From: Ectocarpus siliculosus
Taxonomy: Eukaryota; Sar; Phaeophyceae; Ectocarpales; Ectocarpaceae
NCBI GenBank assembly: GCA_000310025.1
Contig: FN649735.1
Coordinates: 4,358,166 to 4,422,165, forward strand
Reading direction: 5' to 3'
Length of the DNA stretch: 64,000 bases
Part shown: in pieces, positions 35,626-47,262 of the stretch
Position numbering within the stretch: the first letter of the stretch is position 1
Layout of the letters: every line of letters starts with the position of its first letter
Program-made: the position numbers and the translations under genes
The notes under the pieces: model-generated
The model's database searches: none
The model's input: the letters and a program-made list of their open reading frames with translations, nothing else
What the model was told of the DNA's origin: nothing

Positions 35626-38600
35626 ATGGTGGGGTCATCGCCGGCGAAAGGATCGACGGTGAGAGAGAGAGAGAGAGAGAGAGAAGCAGGGAGGAGCTTA
35701 GTGCCGTATTGGATGCACACGAGAGGTTGAGAGCAGAAGAACCCCGAGTGTTTGTTAGGTACAGCCACTTTTTTCAGCAGAGAGGAAATCGTGTTTTCAT
35801 CTTTTGGCCAGCAGTGCAGCTGTCGTAGATGCTCAGCTGTGAAGGGAGACAAAGGACGATGTGCGAGCTGTTTTTTTTTTCCGGTGTACGGCTTTACTTG
35901 CCAACCGGATTAAGTTTTCATCCATGGTCGTTCTGGGTTGGATGCCTCCCCCTTGCCTTCACCCGGCGATGGTTGTTTCTGTTGGAGCGAAATTCTCGTT
36001 ACCGGTCACGGGTTCCGCATGCGCGAAAACCATTTGTAACAAAGATCATACCTATTTTGTACCAAAACGAAAATGGAAATCGAATACCAGGCTGTAGTCT
36101 ATGCATACAGCAGCGCAATCCATTATATTGTCACAGCAGTGACGACATGTATGTGCAATGGTGCTTTTGCTGCTGTGCAACGATTTGCTTTTGTAAGCCG
36201 AAGCTATTACCGTGCCAAAGGAGGATTGGTAAGTACTGCTGTACCGACACTCCCCCCAACCTTTGCGATTTCATACAATATACCCTCCCCATTGCCCCAG
36301 AAACGAGCCTTGAGCACTACTGCTGCTGTTGGGTCAGCAGAGAAGGACAAGAAGCACAAGCGGACCGGCAACACTCTCAGCAGGTATACATGCATACAAT
36401 AGGTGGCTTGCAAGTACATGTGTGTGTGTGTGCGTCAACTACAGGCAGTAACTACTTACGATTGAGAGTTCTATTATTAGTGATATGTCTGGTGAAGTGC
36501 TTTGTGAGGAGTTTTTGTCGGCGAGGATTCGAGCGAGCGGAGAACGCACCTGAAACGGAACGGCCCGCAAGATGAACTTGGGGGAGAGGGTACAGTATAT
36601 CTCGAATGGGTGTCTTTCTGTGTGTGTAATTATTTTTCCTTAATACTTCATATAGACATGTTGTGGCAGCGAGGTATGGGATCAGAACATCTCCTTGATT
36701 GAGTCTTGTATCTGTCCGCTGTTTGGCTGTTTTTGAAAAGTGCCGTCCCGTTGGTACTCTTGTACTCTTGGTTCTGGCAACCGGCCTTCCGTAGCATGCA
36801 GCTCTGTTCACATCACGTGTGCCTGCTGTTGTGGTCTTGGACCTCAAGACCTCGAGGTTGGTGTCCCAAGACACGGCACTTGCCAGGCAGATGCCATATG
36901 CATAGTACATGTATGTTGCATATCACGCCGACGTGGTACATTTACCCGACCGGCAAATTACCCAGATACCATCTGATTCTGATTGTGTGGAAGAGTGGCG
37001 CTGGTACGCACCAGTCCCTTTATCTCCGAGCACTCGCTGCTGTCACGCGCATGTATACATACATACCTCCAAAGCGCCCCGACCCTATGCACACATGTAT
37101 TGAGGGTGTGCTCTTGCGCTGGGAGTTTTTCCTTGACCCTTGACCCTTGACCTAATTGGTAGGTGAGGTGATGTGGTTTCTAATCAAGGTTTTTGGTAAA
37201 CCGTCTCGGGCAATCTCAAGCAGCCTCACGGGCGCGAAAGAGACAGGATGGGATATACATGGGATTAATGTGGTGCCAGCACCGCGGCACTACAATACTA
37301 TTCTTGCTATTGTTGTTCCATGACCCCTGAAAAACCGGTAACACCCCTTTCTAGGACCACCTTTAAACGTACATGTAGCCTGGGCCGGCGAAAGCCCGGC
37401 GTATCGCTCCGTGGCGGCGTTGTAGGGCTGCGAGGTCAATGGTCTAATGACCATGGCGTGCGTTTTCATGAGCAACTTCCCCCTCCCCGCCCTGGTATAC
37501 TGCTGTATCGCTCCGTGCCGGTTTTGTAGGGTGCGTATTCAATATGTCTATATGGTCCAACGACTATTTACGGCATTCGTTTACACGAGTACTGCTGTAC
37601 CCCCCCCCCCCCCGCCCTCCGTTGCCACAGCCCCCTGCACCGAGGGATCGATGGTCCCCCCCGGCCGGGCGAGGTGAAGCTTCTCATATCCAACCTGCAC
37701 TACGAGGTCAGCCTTGATCTGCTTGCCTCCGAGTTCAGCACGTGCGGCGCGGTGATGCGGTGCCGCATCATCAACGGTCCCGACGGCCGGTCTCGAGGAG
37801 TCGCTTTCGTGTCGTTCGGGGAAAAGTCTTCGGCTGACCGCGCTATCAGCAAGTACCACGACAGGTATGCTGCTGCTGCTGCTGCTGCTGCTGCTACTGC
37901 TGTGTCTTTCTTTTGTTGCGTGGGCACGTGTTTGTCGTTATTTGTTGGCATCGACGGAGCTAACCGGCTGTGTACGTGTGTTTATTATTTGCATCGACCG
38001 CGCTAAACGGCTGACCAATGAATTGTCGTAAGTTTCACTGCGGTAGAAAACACAAAAAAATGCTTCTAAAGGCCACAACCTGGGGGGGGGCCTTGACCGA
38101 GCGTCATTGGGGAGTCTACGCTACTCTCTGGATTAGAGACAGATGCCGTAGCAATGTAGCAATAACGGAAGAAAACTACGATGTACGTGTTTACGATGGC
38201 TGCTATGCCACTGCGTTGGACGCGCTGTGTGTGTGTGTGTGTGTGTGTTTATAGTCGGCATCACCCGAGCTGCAGTAACCGGCTGTCGGTGTGTGTTTTA
38301 ACTAATATTTGTAGGCACCGCGCTGCCCAATGAAACCAGGCCAGTCTTGTTTGAAAACACACTGAAGGCCATGATCTGGGACCTGTGTGCGTGTTTTGTG
38401 TGTCTTGTTTTTAACCCCCTTGCCACGTATGCTTTTAAAGGCCATGATCTGGGACCTGTGTGTGTTTTGTGTATTTTTTTCTTATAGCCCCCGTAGCATG
38501 TAGAGAAAATGCGTTGCCCTCGCGAAATATCCGCAATAAAAAAAAAGACATCGAGAGGCGTCTGCTGGTTGGATGGTGCGGACAGCGGTTGCAGCCCTGG

Positions 38601-41600
38601 GTGCACGTGCAAAGATTTCTCCCCGCTTGAACCGTCTCTTCTAAGTACCTATCAAATCGATTGCGCTATTATAGTATTTTACTATTGTACTATTTTACTG
38701 TTATACGTGCTGACCAATGAAAGCCGTTGTCTGAGTGCAATTGAAAACATAAAATGCCCCTAAAGGCCATCGTCCGGGACTTGTGTGTGTGTTGGTGTGT
38801 TTTTTTCTCCTCCCCCTTACAACGTAACCCATTCCCTTCCGGTCCCAGAACGATGACAATTTTGGATTTTCTGCCGTAGTGATGGGCCAATTGTCGTTGC
38901 TGCCCTCAAAAGCACGTAGAGAATATACAGCAGTAGTGCTAACGACTTGGTCAACGGCAACGGTTGACTGCGGTTGACGGTTAGGGTCAGGGTTAGGGTT
39001 GCTATTATCAACAAGAGTGTAAGAAGAAACAATAAAGAAGAGAGACGAAACACCTTCGTACCAGGGATCCCCCCTCGTAGGTGGCTCGTGAGAGCACGAT
39101 ATCATCAGTACCATTAAGCTGTATTGCATGGTGGATATATGCACGAAAGCTGGCTGCCAGCTGCCAGTCAGACGTTTCCAAAGCTCAACAAAATTCTCAC
39201 GCAGCTCACGTGTTCTTGGCTTGACGAGCCCAGCGGACGTTCAACGAACCAAAATGAAAAAAAGACAAATATTATAGCATACAACAGTCTAGTATCGTAC
39301 AACGATTCACGATGAAGACAGCGCTCCCCACATAACCCCCCCCCCCCCCCCCCTTCTTTTATTTTTTCTCTTGCTGTTTCCCTTCTGCAAACACTAGGCT
39401 CTTTCGGGGCCGCAAGCTGCAGGTGACCATCTCCTCCAAGAACGATGAGCGCCGAGAGCTGGCCATGTCGACCGTACATCCCAAGAACGGAGGGGGAGGC
39501 ATGATGGGCGGTCCCATGGGTCCCATGGGGATGGGCGGTCGTGGTCCTTTCGGCGGCAACTTCGGCCCCGGCGGCCGCGGCGGCGGTGGCCCCATGGGCG
39601 GACCTATCGCGGGCCGCGGGCCCATGGGCGGCATGATCGGTGGCCGCGGCGGGCCGATGGGAGGTCCGCTGCTTCCCGGCCCCGGGATAGTTGGAGGGAG
39701 GGGAGGCAGAGGTGGAAGGTGAGGACGCGGCTTTTTTTTTTTGTTCGTGTTTCGGGTTGCGTGGCTGGCTTGTTTGTCCGCTGGAGACTCTTTGTGAATG
39801 GTCGGTCTCGTCTGTTTTGCGTGGGCTGCCGTGGGGATGGTTAGTTGTGTTCGTTTCAGCCTAGTGTAGGACTGCCCTCACTTGGCCACCCTTCGCTAGG
39901 GTGTAGGGTTAGGGTTGGGGGTAGTGAACCATGGTTGCGCAACTCCCGAATTCGTTTGCCTGCCACGCGAGAAGTCAGTGTCATGCGTACCGTTGGGTGA
40001 CTGGGAGCTCGGGAGGATGGATCATGTTTTTTTTCTCTTTTGCGCTTATGGTTTGCAAGGCAAGTGTCAACAATGACGGGTTGCAAACACCTCGTAAGTC
40101 AACGTTAGCGTTGGCCCGTTGGCCTCATCCTTACCTTTCCACTGCTTGGCTTGTTTGTGGCAGGATGGGTATGGCCGGCGGTGGTCGAGGAGGGCGCGGC
40201 ATGGCCGGCGGACCGATGAACGGCCCTATGGGACCGAATGGCCCGGGTCCTATGGGGCCGGGTGGGCCAATGGGGCCAATGGGTCCGATGGGAGGGCCGA
40301 TGGGGCCTGGAGGACCTATGGGTGAGTGGCGGCGGCGTTCTTTGTAGTGGCATCGGGCGAGCGCGAATTGGCAGCACACATTTCCACGAACGTACGAATG
40401 CATCCCCCCTGCGAGCTTGGCTTTCAGTGCCCAGCAGGCGGTACTACTCTGCATCGAATTGTGCACGCGAGATGGAAGAATGCATTAGCGTACCGTAGCT
40501 TCGTACCTTCGCGCACACGAACGTGCGAACGCGCGATTGTGCAAGATTTTGTCCGTGGATGCACGCGTACCTGTCGTTGCGTAGAATGCAAACTATTTCT
40601 TCGAGTCCGTCTTGACGCATGGATGCAGAGCACACGCAATGGGGCAAAGTGACGGTTGTTCAACTTGCTTGTGGCACTCGTCCGCAGCGGGAAAGCCGAC
40701 TGCAGAAAACATTTGCACCAAGCTCTTGCGGACCCACCTCAACTATCGGCACGCCTTTACATTCGCAGCAGGCAGATGGAGTGTCTCCGGCTAGTGACAA
40801 GGCTGGCTTGAAGTTGCGCCAACGTGTAGCAGGACGTGCGCATATCCGATTCCCTCCGTGGAGGGGAGTGGGGGTTGAGGCACTCGTGTAGACACGTGCC
40901 ATAGACCGTTGACCTTGCATCCCTACAATTGCATGGTGCCGGGACGGAGCAAGATGCCAGATCGCCGGCTCAGGCTGTGTGTTTGCAAGGATGACCCAGA
41001 AGCCAAAACCATATGTGCCATAGGGCATGCCGGCTTACTAAACGTTTCACAATGGCTATTCCCAACCCGTTGGTGTCTGTCGCTGTAAACACACACGCAA
41101 TGCAGGACCTGACGGCATGGGGCCAGGCGGTATTGGGCCCATGGGTCCCGGTGGTATTGGACCGATGGGCGAAGGCGGCATTGTCCCCGGCGTGTTGGGT
41201 GCCGGGAGGGGTTCCTTGGGCCCTGGAAGGGGTTCGCTTGGCCCGGGGAGGGGGGGCGCGGGCCGGGGGCCAGGCGGGAGGGGCGGCGGGAGGTGAGTTG
41301 CGTTTCTGTTTCGTCGTTGTTGCTGGTGTTGTAATAGTGTGGCGTTGTTGGTGTTTCTGGTGTTGCTGGTGTGTTGGTGTGTTGTTGTTGCTGGTGTTGT
41401 GTGTTGCTGGGGTGTTGGTGTTGGTGTTGATGTTGGTGGTGCTGGGGTGTTGGTGTGGTGGTATTGTAGCTGATTCCAGAATACAGCATACAAACGGCAC
41501 ATCCATCGTGTCGCATGTTGCGTGTACGCTACGACTTGCCGTGCGTTGGCAATAGCATGCCAAACAAAATAGTAAGAATGGGAGGTTGCGTTCTCTAGCC

Positions 41601-44600
41601 GGGCGTGTAACCTAAGAGGACGGGCATGAGCGTACAATCGATAGGTCAAGAGAAGGCCAAGCAAGCCTCTGTGGAGTTCTCTAGTGGTGACGTCACGACG
41701 TTATGTCCGGTATCTCCCATCGTCCTCCTGGCTGCCGGAGTACCATGCTACTACTGCAGCCTCACTCAACGAAACGGTTCCTTATCCCACCGCAGTCACT
41801 TTTTTGCCGCAAGGAAGAACAAGAGGCTTGCACCCCCCATCACGGCGTCGCATGACTCAGAGCTAGCTGCGTTGTAGGCGATATAAATATCAAGTCCATG
41901 TCCACCTAAGAATCGCGAGCCGCGTGTAAATCTCCGGACGCCTTTTGTCCACATCAAGAGCCTCACGTATCATCGTCTCTTGTTGGTGCCTATCATGCGT
42001 GCACGCCATCTTTGCACCATTCCTGCTCCTCAGGATGGGCATGGCCGGCGGCGGCGGCGGCGGCCGGGGAGGACGCGGACCCCCCGGCGGAGACCCGATG
42101 ATGCCAGGAGGCGGCCGCGGGGGCCCCGGCGGCATGATGGGAGGGGGCCCCGGGCGCGGGCCGGGCGGCGGGCCTCCCCACATGGGCGGCGGCGGCGGCG
42201 GCGGCGGCGGAGGCCCCGGTCTCGGCAGTCTTGCTGCCGGCAGGGGTGGCGGCATGGGTCCCGCTGGCGGAGGCCCCGGCGGGATGGGCGGCAGGGGCGG
42301 CGGCCGTGATGGCCCCGGTGGTATGGGCCCGATGGGTCCCCGCGGGGGCGGCGGTCCTGGGCCCATGGACGGCGGGATGGATGGTCCGGCCGGTGGCGGC
42401 GGTGGGCGCGGCGGAGGTGGGCGCGGCGTCGGCGGCATGGGCGGGAGAGGCGCGGGTGGCGGCGCGGGTGGCTGGGACGAATATGGACGCGGTGCGTGCC
42501 GCGCACTGGTGTGCAAGCCAAGCAGCCAGTGATTGATTCATTGCTGAGAGGCAGACGATGAGGTCATCGGCAAAAGGTTTCCGGTTGTGTTGAGAATATT
42601 TTGTTCGAAAGAGATAGGAGTGCTCGCCACCCCTACAGCCAGTGTGTAGGTGCAATTCGCTTGTGTTTCGCGTTCGTCTGTCCACCTGCGCTCTCGCCCA
42701 CCCGGGCTTCAGCTGCTCTTTGCTTTTGTTGTGTGACGCCGTCGAGAGAATGAAGAACATCTGTAGGGTTCGGTTTGATGCACATGAAGGCGGCTTAGAT
42801 CGACGCGAACATGGTTTATTGAAGCCGGAAGATTTTTCACCAGACTACTCGATACATGATCGCGCGTCGCAGTACGCCCACACCATGAAGCAGCTTCTTT
42901 CCATCGACACCCCTTCTTGACTTGTTTTTTCCCACTAGTGTCATTCTAACATACCGTACCGTACCGTGCAGGAGGCGATCCTTACATGGAAAACCCCGAG
43001 CGTGCCGGCGGAGGGGGCGGCCGCGGGGGAATGGGCGGTGGCGGTGGCGGGCGTGGCATGATGGGCCAGGGTGGCATGGACCACCACGTCGATGGGCGCG
43101 GGATGGCCCCCGGAGGTGCAAGGTACGGCGGCCGCGATGTCGGCGTCGGCGGCGGCCGCGGGGACGGCATGAGCGGACGCGGGGGGGGCGCTGGTGACAT
43201 GAGCGGCAGGGGAGGCGGCGGTGGCATGGGAGACGGGGGCTACGCGGACCGCGGGGCTTGGGGAGGAGGAGAGGGCCAAGGCTCGGGCGGAGGTATGTCG
43301 GGGCTCGGGGTTATTAGATGTGTTGCAGTGTTGAGAGATTGGAGAGTGTGCGTTTGTTGTGTGGATGCAATGCCGCGGGTCGGTTTCTTGGGACGGCGAT
43401 TGATGTTTAATACAAGTATTATGGTGTTGGATATGGTGGCTAACGAAAAAAATAAGTTGTTACTGCTGCTGTTGTCGTCCATTGTGTTGTTTGTTTTTGG
43501 TAGATCTTCTCATGCTTGAGGTAGGCTCGGCTTGTTGCCATTTGCAGATTGCGCTGTGCGGTTCTGCGGGATGGTTGACTCTGACAGACAAGTTACGTTG
43601 CGGTGGGAATCAAGGTTGAGATTCACCCTTCGACGGGAGTGGGAGGAGTTGAATAATGTTCCATTCATCAGAGTAGACCCCCCCAAAACGTTCAAGCAGC
43701 CTTGGATCGGGGCGATGTTCCCTGTCCAGCGGACTAGCTACGATAGACGCTGCCGTATTTCCCGCTAGCCGCAAAGAGTGGATAAGTTTCCCCAGCTATG
43801 ATAGCTACCACACGGTTTTCGCCCATGGCGTACTGGTAAGTCGCAATCGGCAGTCAACGTACGGCAACCGCTGTGTTCATGTACCTGGTGAGTGTTGTTA
43901 TACCCGTTTTGGGCTGTGTCGGTCAGCTACGGCTGCACGTGTAGGGCTACTGTTCTTTTGTTCAACACCGCGCGGGCAGCTTTTCGAGAAAATCATTTAT
44001 TTTTTGTCACGTCAGTGTGGTGAGCATCCCCCCAGGATGCAGCCACTGTTGTCATCTGTGGTGTTTTGAATGTGCGTGTTTCGTGCTAGTTTGTTGAAGC
44101 CCAGCCGCTGCTTAGTCGTGCGTCGTTGGTTTTTGCATAGTATACGCTGAAAGAGGTAAGTGTGTTTACATTGATGCTATCCGTGGTACATGTAGGAACA
44201 TGAGCTGTGTTCGTGAAAAGGTTGTAGCGTTAGAAATCGTTCGCAGCATTTTGCTTGCTGTAAAGTGCAGAGACCTTTTTTTTTTATGTTTTTTTTTTTG
44301 TCGTTTTCGTGACGGTTGTTGCTTTTCTCCCTGCTCTCCCTGCTGTTGGTATCTGCTTGATTACTATAGGTGAGCTCTCTCATCCCGATCAAGCAGCCCA
44401 TGCTCGTCGTGCTTGTTGACTGTCTTTGTCGAACCCCGTCTTATCTCTTTCTGGCTGGCTTGCGGCCCTTCGTTACCTTTGTTTCGTGTTGCTGATTAGT
44501 TACGGGTGAGTCTTGACTTACTACGAACCGAACAAGGTAATGGCGATTCGACGGTGTTTCGGTGTGTTCTCTTTGTTCTGCAACTATCTCTGTGGGCCTT

Positions 44601-47262
44601 GCACTTGCATCGTATCAGATCGCAGTCTCACCGATGTAATGCTCCGTCGCATTGTTTGTTCTTGTGGGTTGTTCGCTAGATGATGCCGCAGCAGCAGTCT
44701 GACAATCGTCTTTTCATGCGTTCCATCCAGAGATTGCAGCCGTGCATTCGTGGGTCTGAGTCGTGTACAGTACGATGGTCGCGGCTGTTTGTCGAGTGGT
44801 ACGCGGGTGTTGAACAGGAGTTGTACCGCCATATGCTGCCGTTGACAATCAACTGTAACCCTTTGGTTGGCATCGTGTTCATTCGGTGGCCTGGCCGTCG
44901 TTGTACGAAGGTAACGCGGACTTACTTGTCAACGGCGGATTTTGTGGTGCAGCGAGAAAGTCTAGCTCTGTTGTCGTTCGTCGTTCGTGGCAGGGGAAGG
45001 CCCTGTTACCGTGTATCCCCATCTGTAGGGGTACAGTCACGGCCANNNNNNNNNNNNNNNNNNNNNNNNNNNNNNNNNNNNNNNNNNNNNNNNNNNNNNN
45101 NNNNNNNNNNNNNNNNNNNNNNNNNNNNNNNNNNNNNNNNNNNNNCCCTTTGGTTGGCTTTGGTTTCTTTTGGGGGCCCGCCCGTCTTTTTAAAAAGGTA
45201 ACGGGGATTTTTTTTTCAACGGGGGTTTTTTGGGGGCAGGGAAAAATTTTAGTTTTTTTTTTTTTTTTTTTTTGGGCCGGGGGAAGGCCCTTTTCCCGTT
45301 TTCCCCCCCCCCCCCCCCCCCCCCCTCCCCCTATGTCGTACCCTGGCGAGCCGCGGCTATTACACACTTGAAGTATCCGTAGCAACTTGCCCTCCCTCGA
45401 GCTGTGCAACTATCAAGACTTGTTCGTTCCTCAGTACTGCTGTTGCCAGGCGTTTCGCGTGTCGTACTGCACCGTGCTTGTGCTTGATCGTTGCTTCTGG
45501 TTGGCCTCACTTGCCGTATGCAGTACGCTAATGGGTGTTTTCACGCCGATGCTGTCTTCATGTTTGATCGCTGCTTGTACCCTTTCGCGATGAATATCGT
45601 CTGTGTGTACCGTAGACCTCGAGAGCTGGCACGTTCGTACATTAATTTACCTCAATGAAACACTTTGCTAGACTTGGCTGTACGCGTTTGATTTATTTCT
45701 TGTGTCGTCTTGTGCTGTTTTTTTTACTTGTTTTGTGTATAGGCGAGCGGCGCGGGCCTCCTGGCCCGTCCGAGTACAACACGCCTTCCATCCCGGCTGA
45801 TGGTTCCGGTGGTAACTATGGTGGTGATGCCTACGGTGGGGGCGGGGGCGGGGGGTACGACGATTACCCCGCGGAGAGGGCGGATGGGGCCGGAGGTTAC
45901 CGCGACAGTTATAACAACGGTGCCGCCGATAGCCGAGGGGGATACGCTCAGAACCGCGCCGCGAGCGGTGGCGGAGGGGGAGGAGAGTACAATGACGGGG
46001 GGGGTCAAGGTGGTGGGTACGGTGGAGCAGGGTCGGGGGCCGACCACGGCGGGTACGCGGCCAACGGTGCCGGTAGGGACGCCGCGTACGGCGCTGAGTA
46101 TGACGGTGCCGCCCGGGGTGGTAAGACCGGGGGTTACGATGACGGTTACGGCGGAGCTGCCGCTGACGGCGGGGACAGTTACCGCAACTCGGGAGGGGCT
46201 AACAGGGGTGGCAGACACAGCGGCGGCGGCGGCGGTGCTTCCTCAGGGAACAATGACCAGTACGCAGGGGGGGCGGACCAGGGCAGGTCGGGTGGCCAGG
46301 CCGCAACCGGCTACGGTGACAGCAGAACCGGCGACAATGGAGGATACCCCGCTGCCGTTGGAAACGGCTACCAGGGGGAAACGGAGGGCAGCAGGGGCGG
46401 GGGCGGCGGCGGCGGCGGCGGCTACGGTCAGCAGGGAGACGGGGGAAGCTACAGAGCGGAGGGCGCCGCATCTTCCGGGTATGACCAGGGCTACAGCGGC
46501 AACCCCAACAACGGCCGCACCGGACAACAGGCAGGAGGTCCGAGCCAGGCTGCCGACAGTGGCTACGGCACCGCCGCCGGCGCTTCGGGCAGCGGGTACG
46601 ATGCAGGACCGGTGGACAGTCGCTACGACAACGGCCGCAACGGCGCGAGTGGTGGCGACGGTTACGGCGCAACCGGCGGCGACGCCTACCAGACCGGCGG
46701 CACGTACGCGCAGGACGCGTCGTCGAGGACTCCCCAAGGCTCTCTCTACGGCTCGCAGCAGCATCAGCAGCAGCATCAGCAGCAGCAGCAACAGCGGCAA
46801 GGCTACGACGCGCACGGCAAGACCGGCGCCGGCGGCAGGCCTCAGAGCGGCGACGCCGGGACGAAGGGTAGCGGCGGGTACGCCGACAACAACGGCGGCG
46901 GGGACTACAACAGCTCCGCGGCAGCCGGGGGTCAGTACCGCGGCGGCTACGCGGACCAGCAGTCTTCGGGCGGCGCCGGCCAGCAGTCGTCGGGGTACGG
47001 CGGCGGCCAGGCTGACGGCGCGTACGACGCTCCCACCGCCGGCGGTGCCGCGGGAGGCTCTAGCGGCTACGCCGCCCAAGGCAGCTACGCCCAAGGCGGC
47101 GCCGAGGGTGACGCCGAGTTCTGGGCGCGCGGCGGCGGGGCGGGAGGATCAGGCGGCGGTTACACCGACGGTGGTTCTCATGCCGCCTCCGCCGGGCAGT
47201 ACGCGGCTCCCGAAACACCGGGAAGGGGAGGGGGCGGCGGGCAAGGATCGTACGCTTGGTAA
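35626..47262 (+). CDS. RRM protein with long Gly-rich prion-like region, 9 exons
   Basis: RNA-binding protein, 1104 aa. Exons: 35626-35658, 36301-36383, 37631-37864, 39398-39718, 40164-40321, 41106-41292, 42034-42491, 42972-43292, 45743-47262; all GT/AG, in phase. ATG 35626 has a good context (GAATCATGG). A basic segment, KDKKHKR, precedes one RRM (~55-130) with RNP2 LLISNL and RNP1 RGVAFVSF; its fold and KLLISNL start recall ALYREF/REF export adaptors. The rest is low complexity: MGGPMGPMG repeats (~145-215), RGG and GRGG segments, further PMGP repeats (exons 5-7), Gly-rich exon 8, and a final 505-residue exon of Gly, Tyr, Ser, Asp and Gln with GYG, SYR and a short His/Gln run. This composition resembles FUS/EWS/TAF15- or hnRNP-type prion-like domains. 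An mRNP scaffold or condensate role is inferred. One intron contains an assembly gap (45046-45145). Confidence 0.85.
35660..35683. repeat. (GA)n tract at splice donor
   Basis: Pure GAGA run directly following the GTGAGA donor of the first coding exon of the RRM gene. Confidence 0.9.
37375..37495 (-). repeat. Short interspersed element, family A (reverse)
   Basis: Reads in reverse: CCTGGGCCGGCGAAAGCCCG, ATCGCTCCGTGGCGGC, GCGAGGTCAATGGTCTAATG, CATGAG, then the C-rich (complement of G-rich) end. It lies in an RRM-gene intron and a partial second reverse copy follows. Confidence 0.85.
37500..37610 (-). repeat. Partial interspersed element, family A (reverse)
   Basis: Carries ATCGCTCCGTGCCGGTTTTG, a diverged ATATGGTCCAACGACT core, GGCATTCGTTTACACGAGT and a C run. 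It abuts the acceptor side of the RRM exon at 37631, so the C run lies about 20 bp before that acceptor. Confidence 0.7.
37935..38800. repeat. Degenerate tandem repeat in RRM-gene intron
   Basis: Four or more diverged copies share the phrases CGGCTGACCAATGAA, GAAAACACA, AAGGCCATGATCTGGGACCT and a GTGTGTGTTTTGTGTG run, roughly at 37938-38110, 38262-38395, 38425-38480 and 38705-38800. A related CATCGACCTCGCTAACCGGC phrase occurs near 63150. A TG microsatellite lies at about 38226-38248. Confidence 0.75.
40860..40990 (+). repeat. Short interspersed element, family A
   Basis: G-rich head, GGCACTCGTG, GTGCCATAGACCGTTGACCT, CATCCCTACAATTGCATGG and GCCGGGACGGAGCAAGATGC, then a degraded tail CAAGGATGACCCAGAAGCC in place of the hairpin seen at 8.6 and 15.1 kb. 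It is in an RRM-gene intron. Confidence 0.8.
41320..41465. repeat. GTTGCTGGTGTT-type simple repeat
   Basis: GT/GTT/GGT-rich degenerate run with recurring GTTGCTGGTGTT in the intron after the exon ending at 41292. Confidence 0.8.
45046..45145. other. Assembly gap (100 N)
   Basis: Exactly 100 unknown bases inside the last intron of the RRM gene. The sequence after it looks like a low-quality copy of the sequence before it, so the real gap size may be zero or negative. Confidence 0.99.
45146..45335. other. Probable sequencing artefact after gap
   Basis: Homopolymer-rich sequence follows, in order, the same landmarks as 44858-45030: CCCTTTGGTTGGC, AAGGTAACG, TCAACGG, GGCAGGG and GGGGAAGGCCC. 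Most other bases are replaced by runs of T, G or C. This pattern is typical of a failing read end, not of genome sequence. Confidence 0.8.
46741..46802 (+). repeat. Coding (CAG)n tract
   Basis: CAG-rich run in the last exon of the RRM gene, encoding a His/Gln-rich segment ([15 protein letters not shown]) within the prion-like region. Confidence 0.9.

Noticed and set aside
44680-45409. ORFs reading through the 100-N gap
   Set aside because: They depend on N codons and on the homopolymer-rich artefact sequence after the gap.
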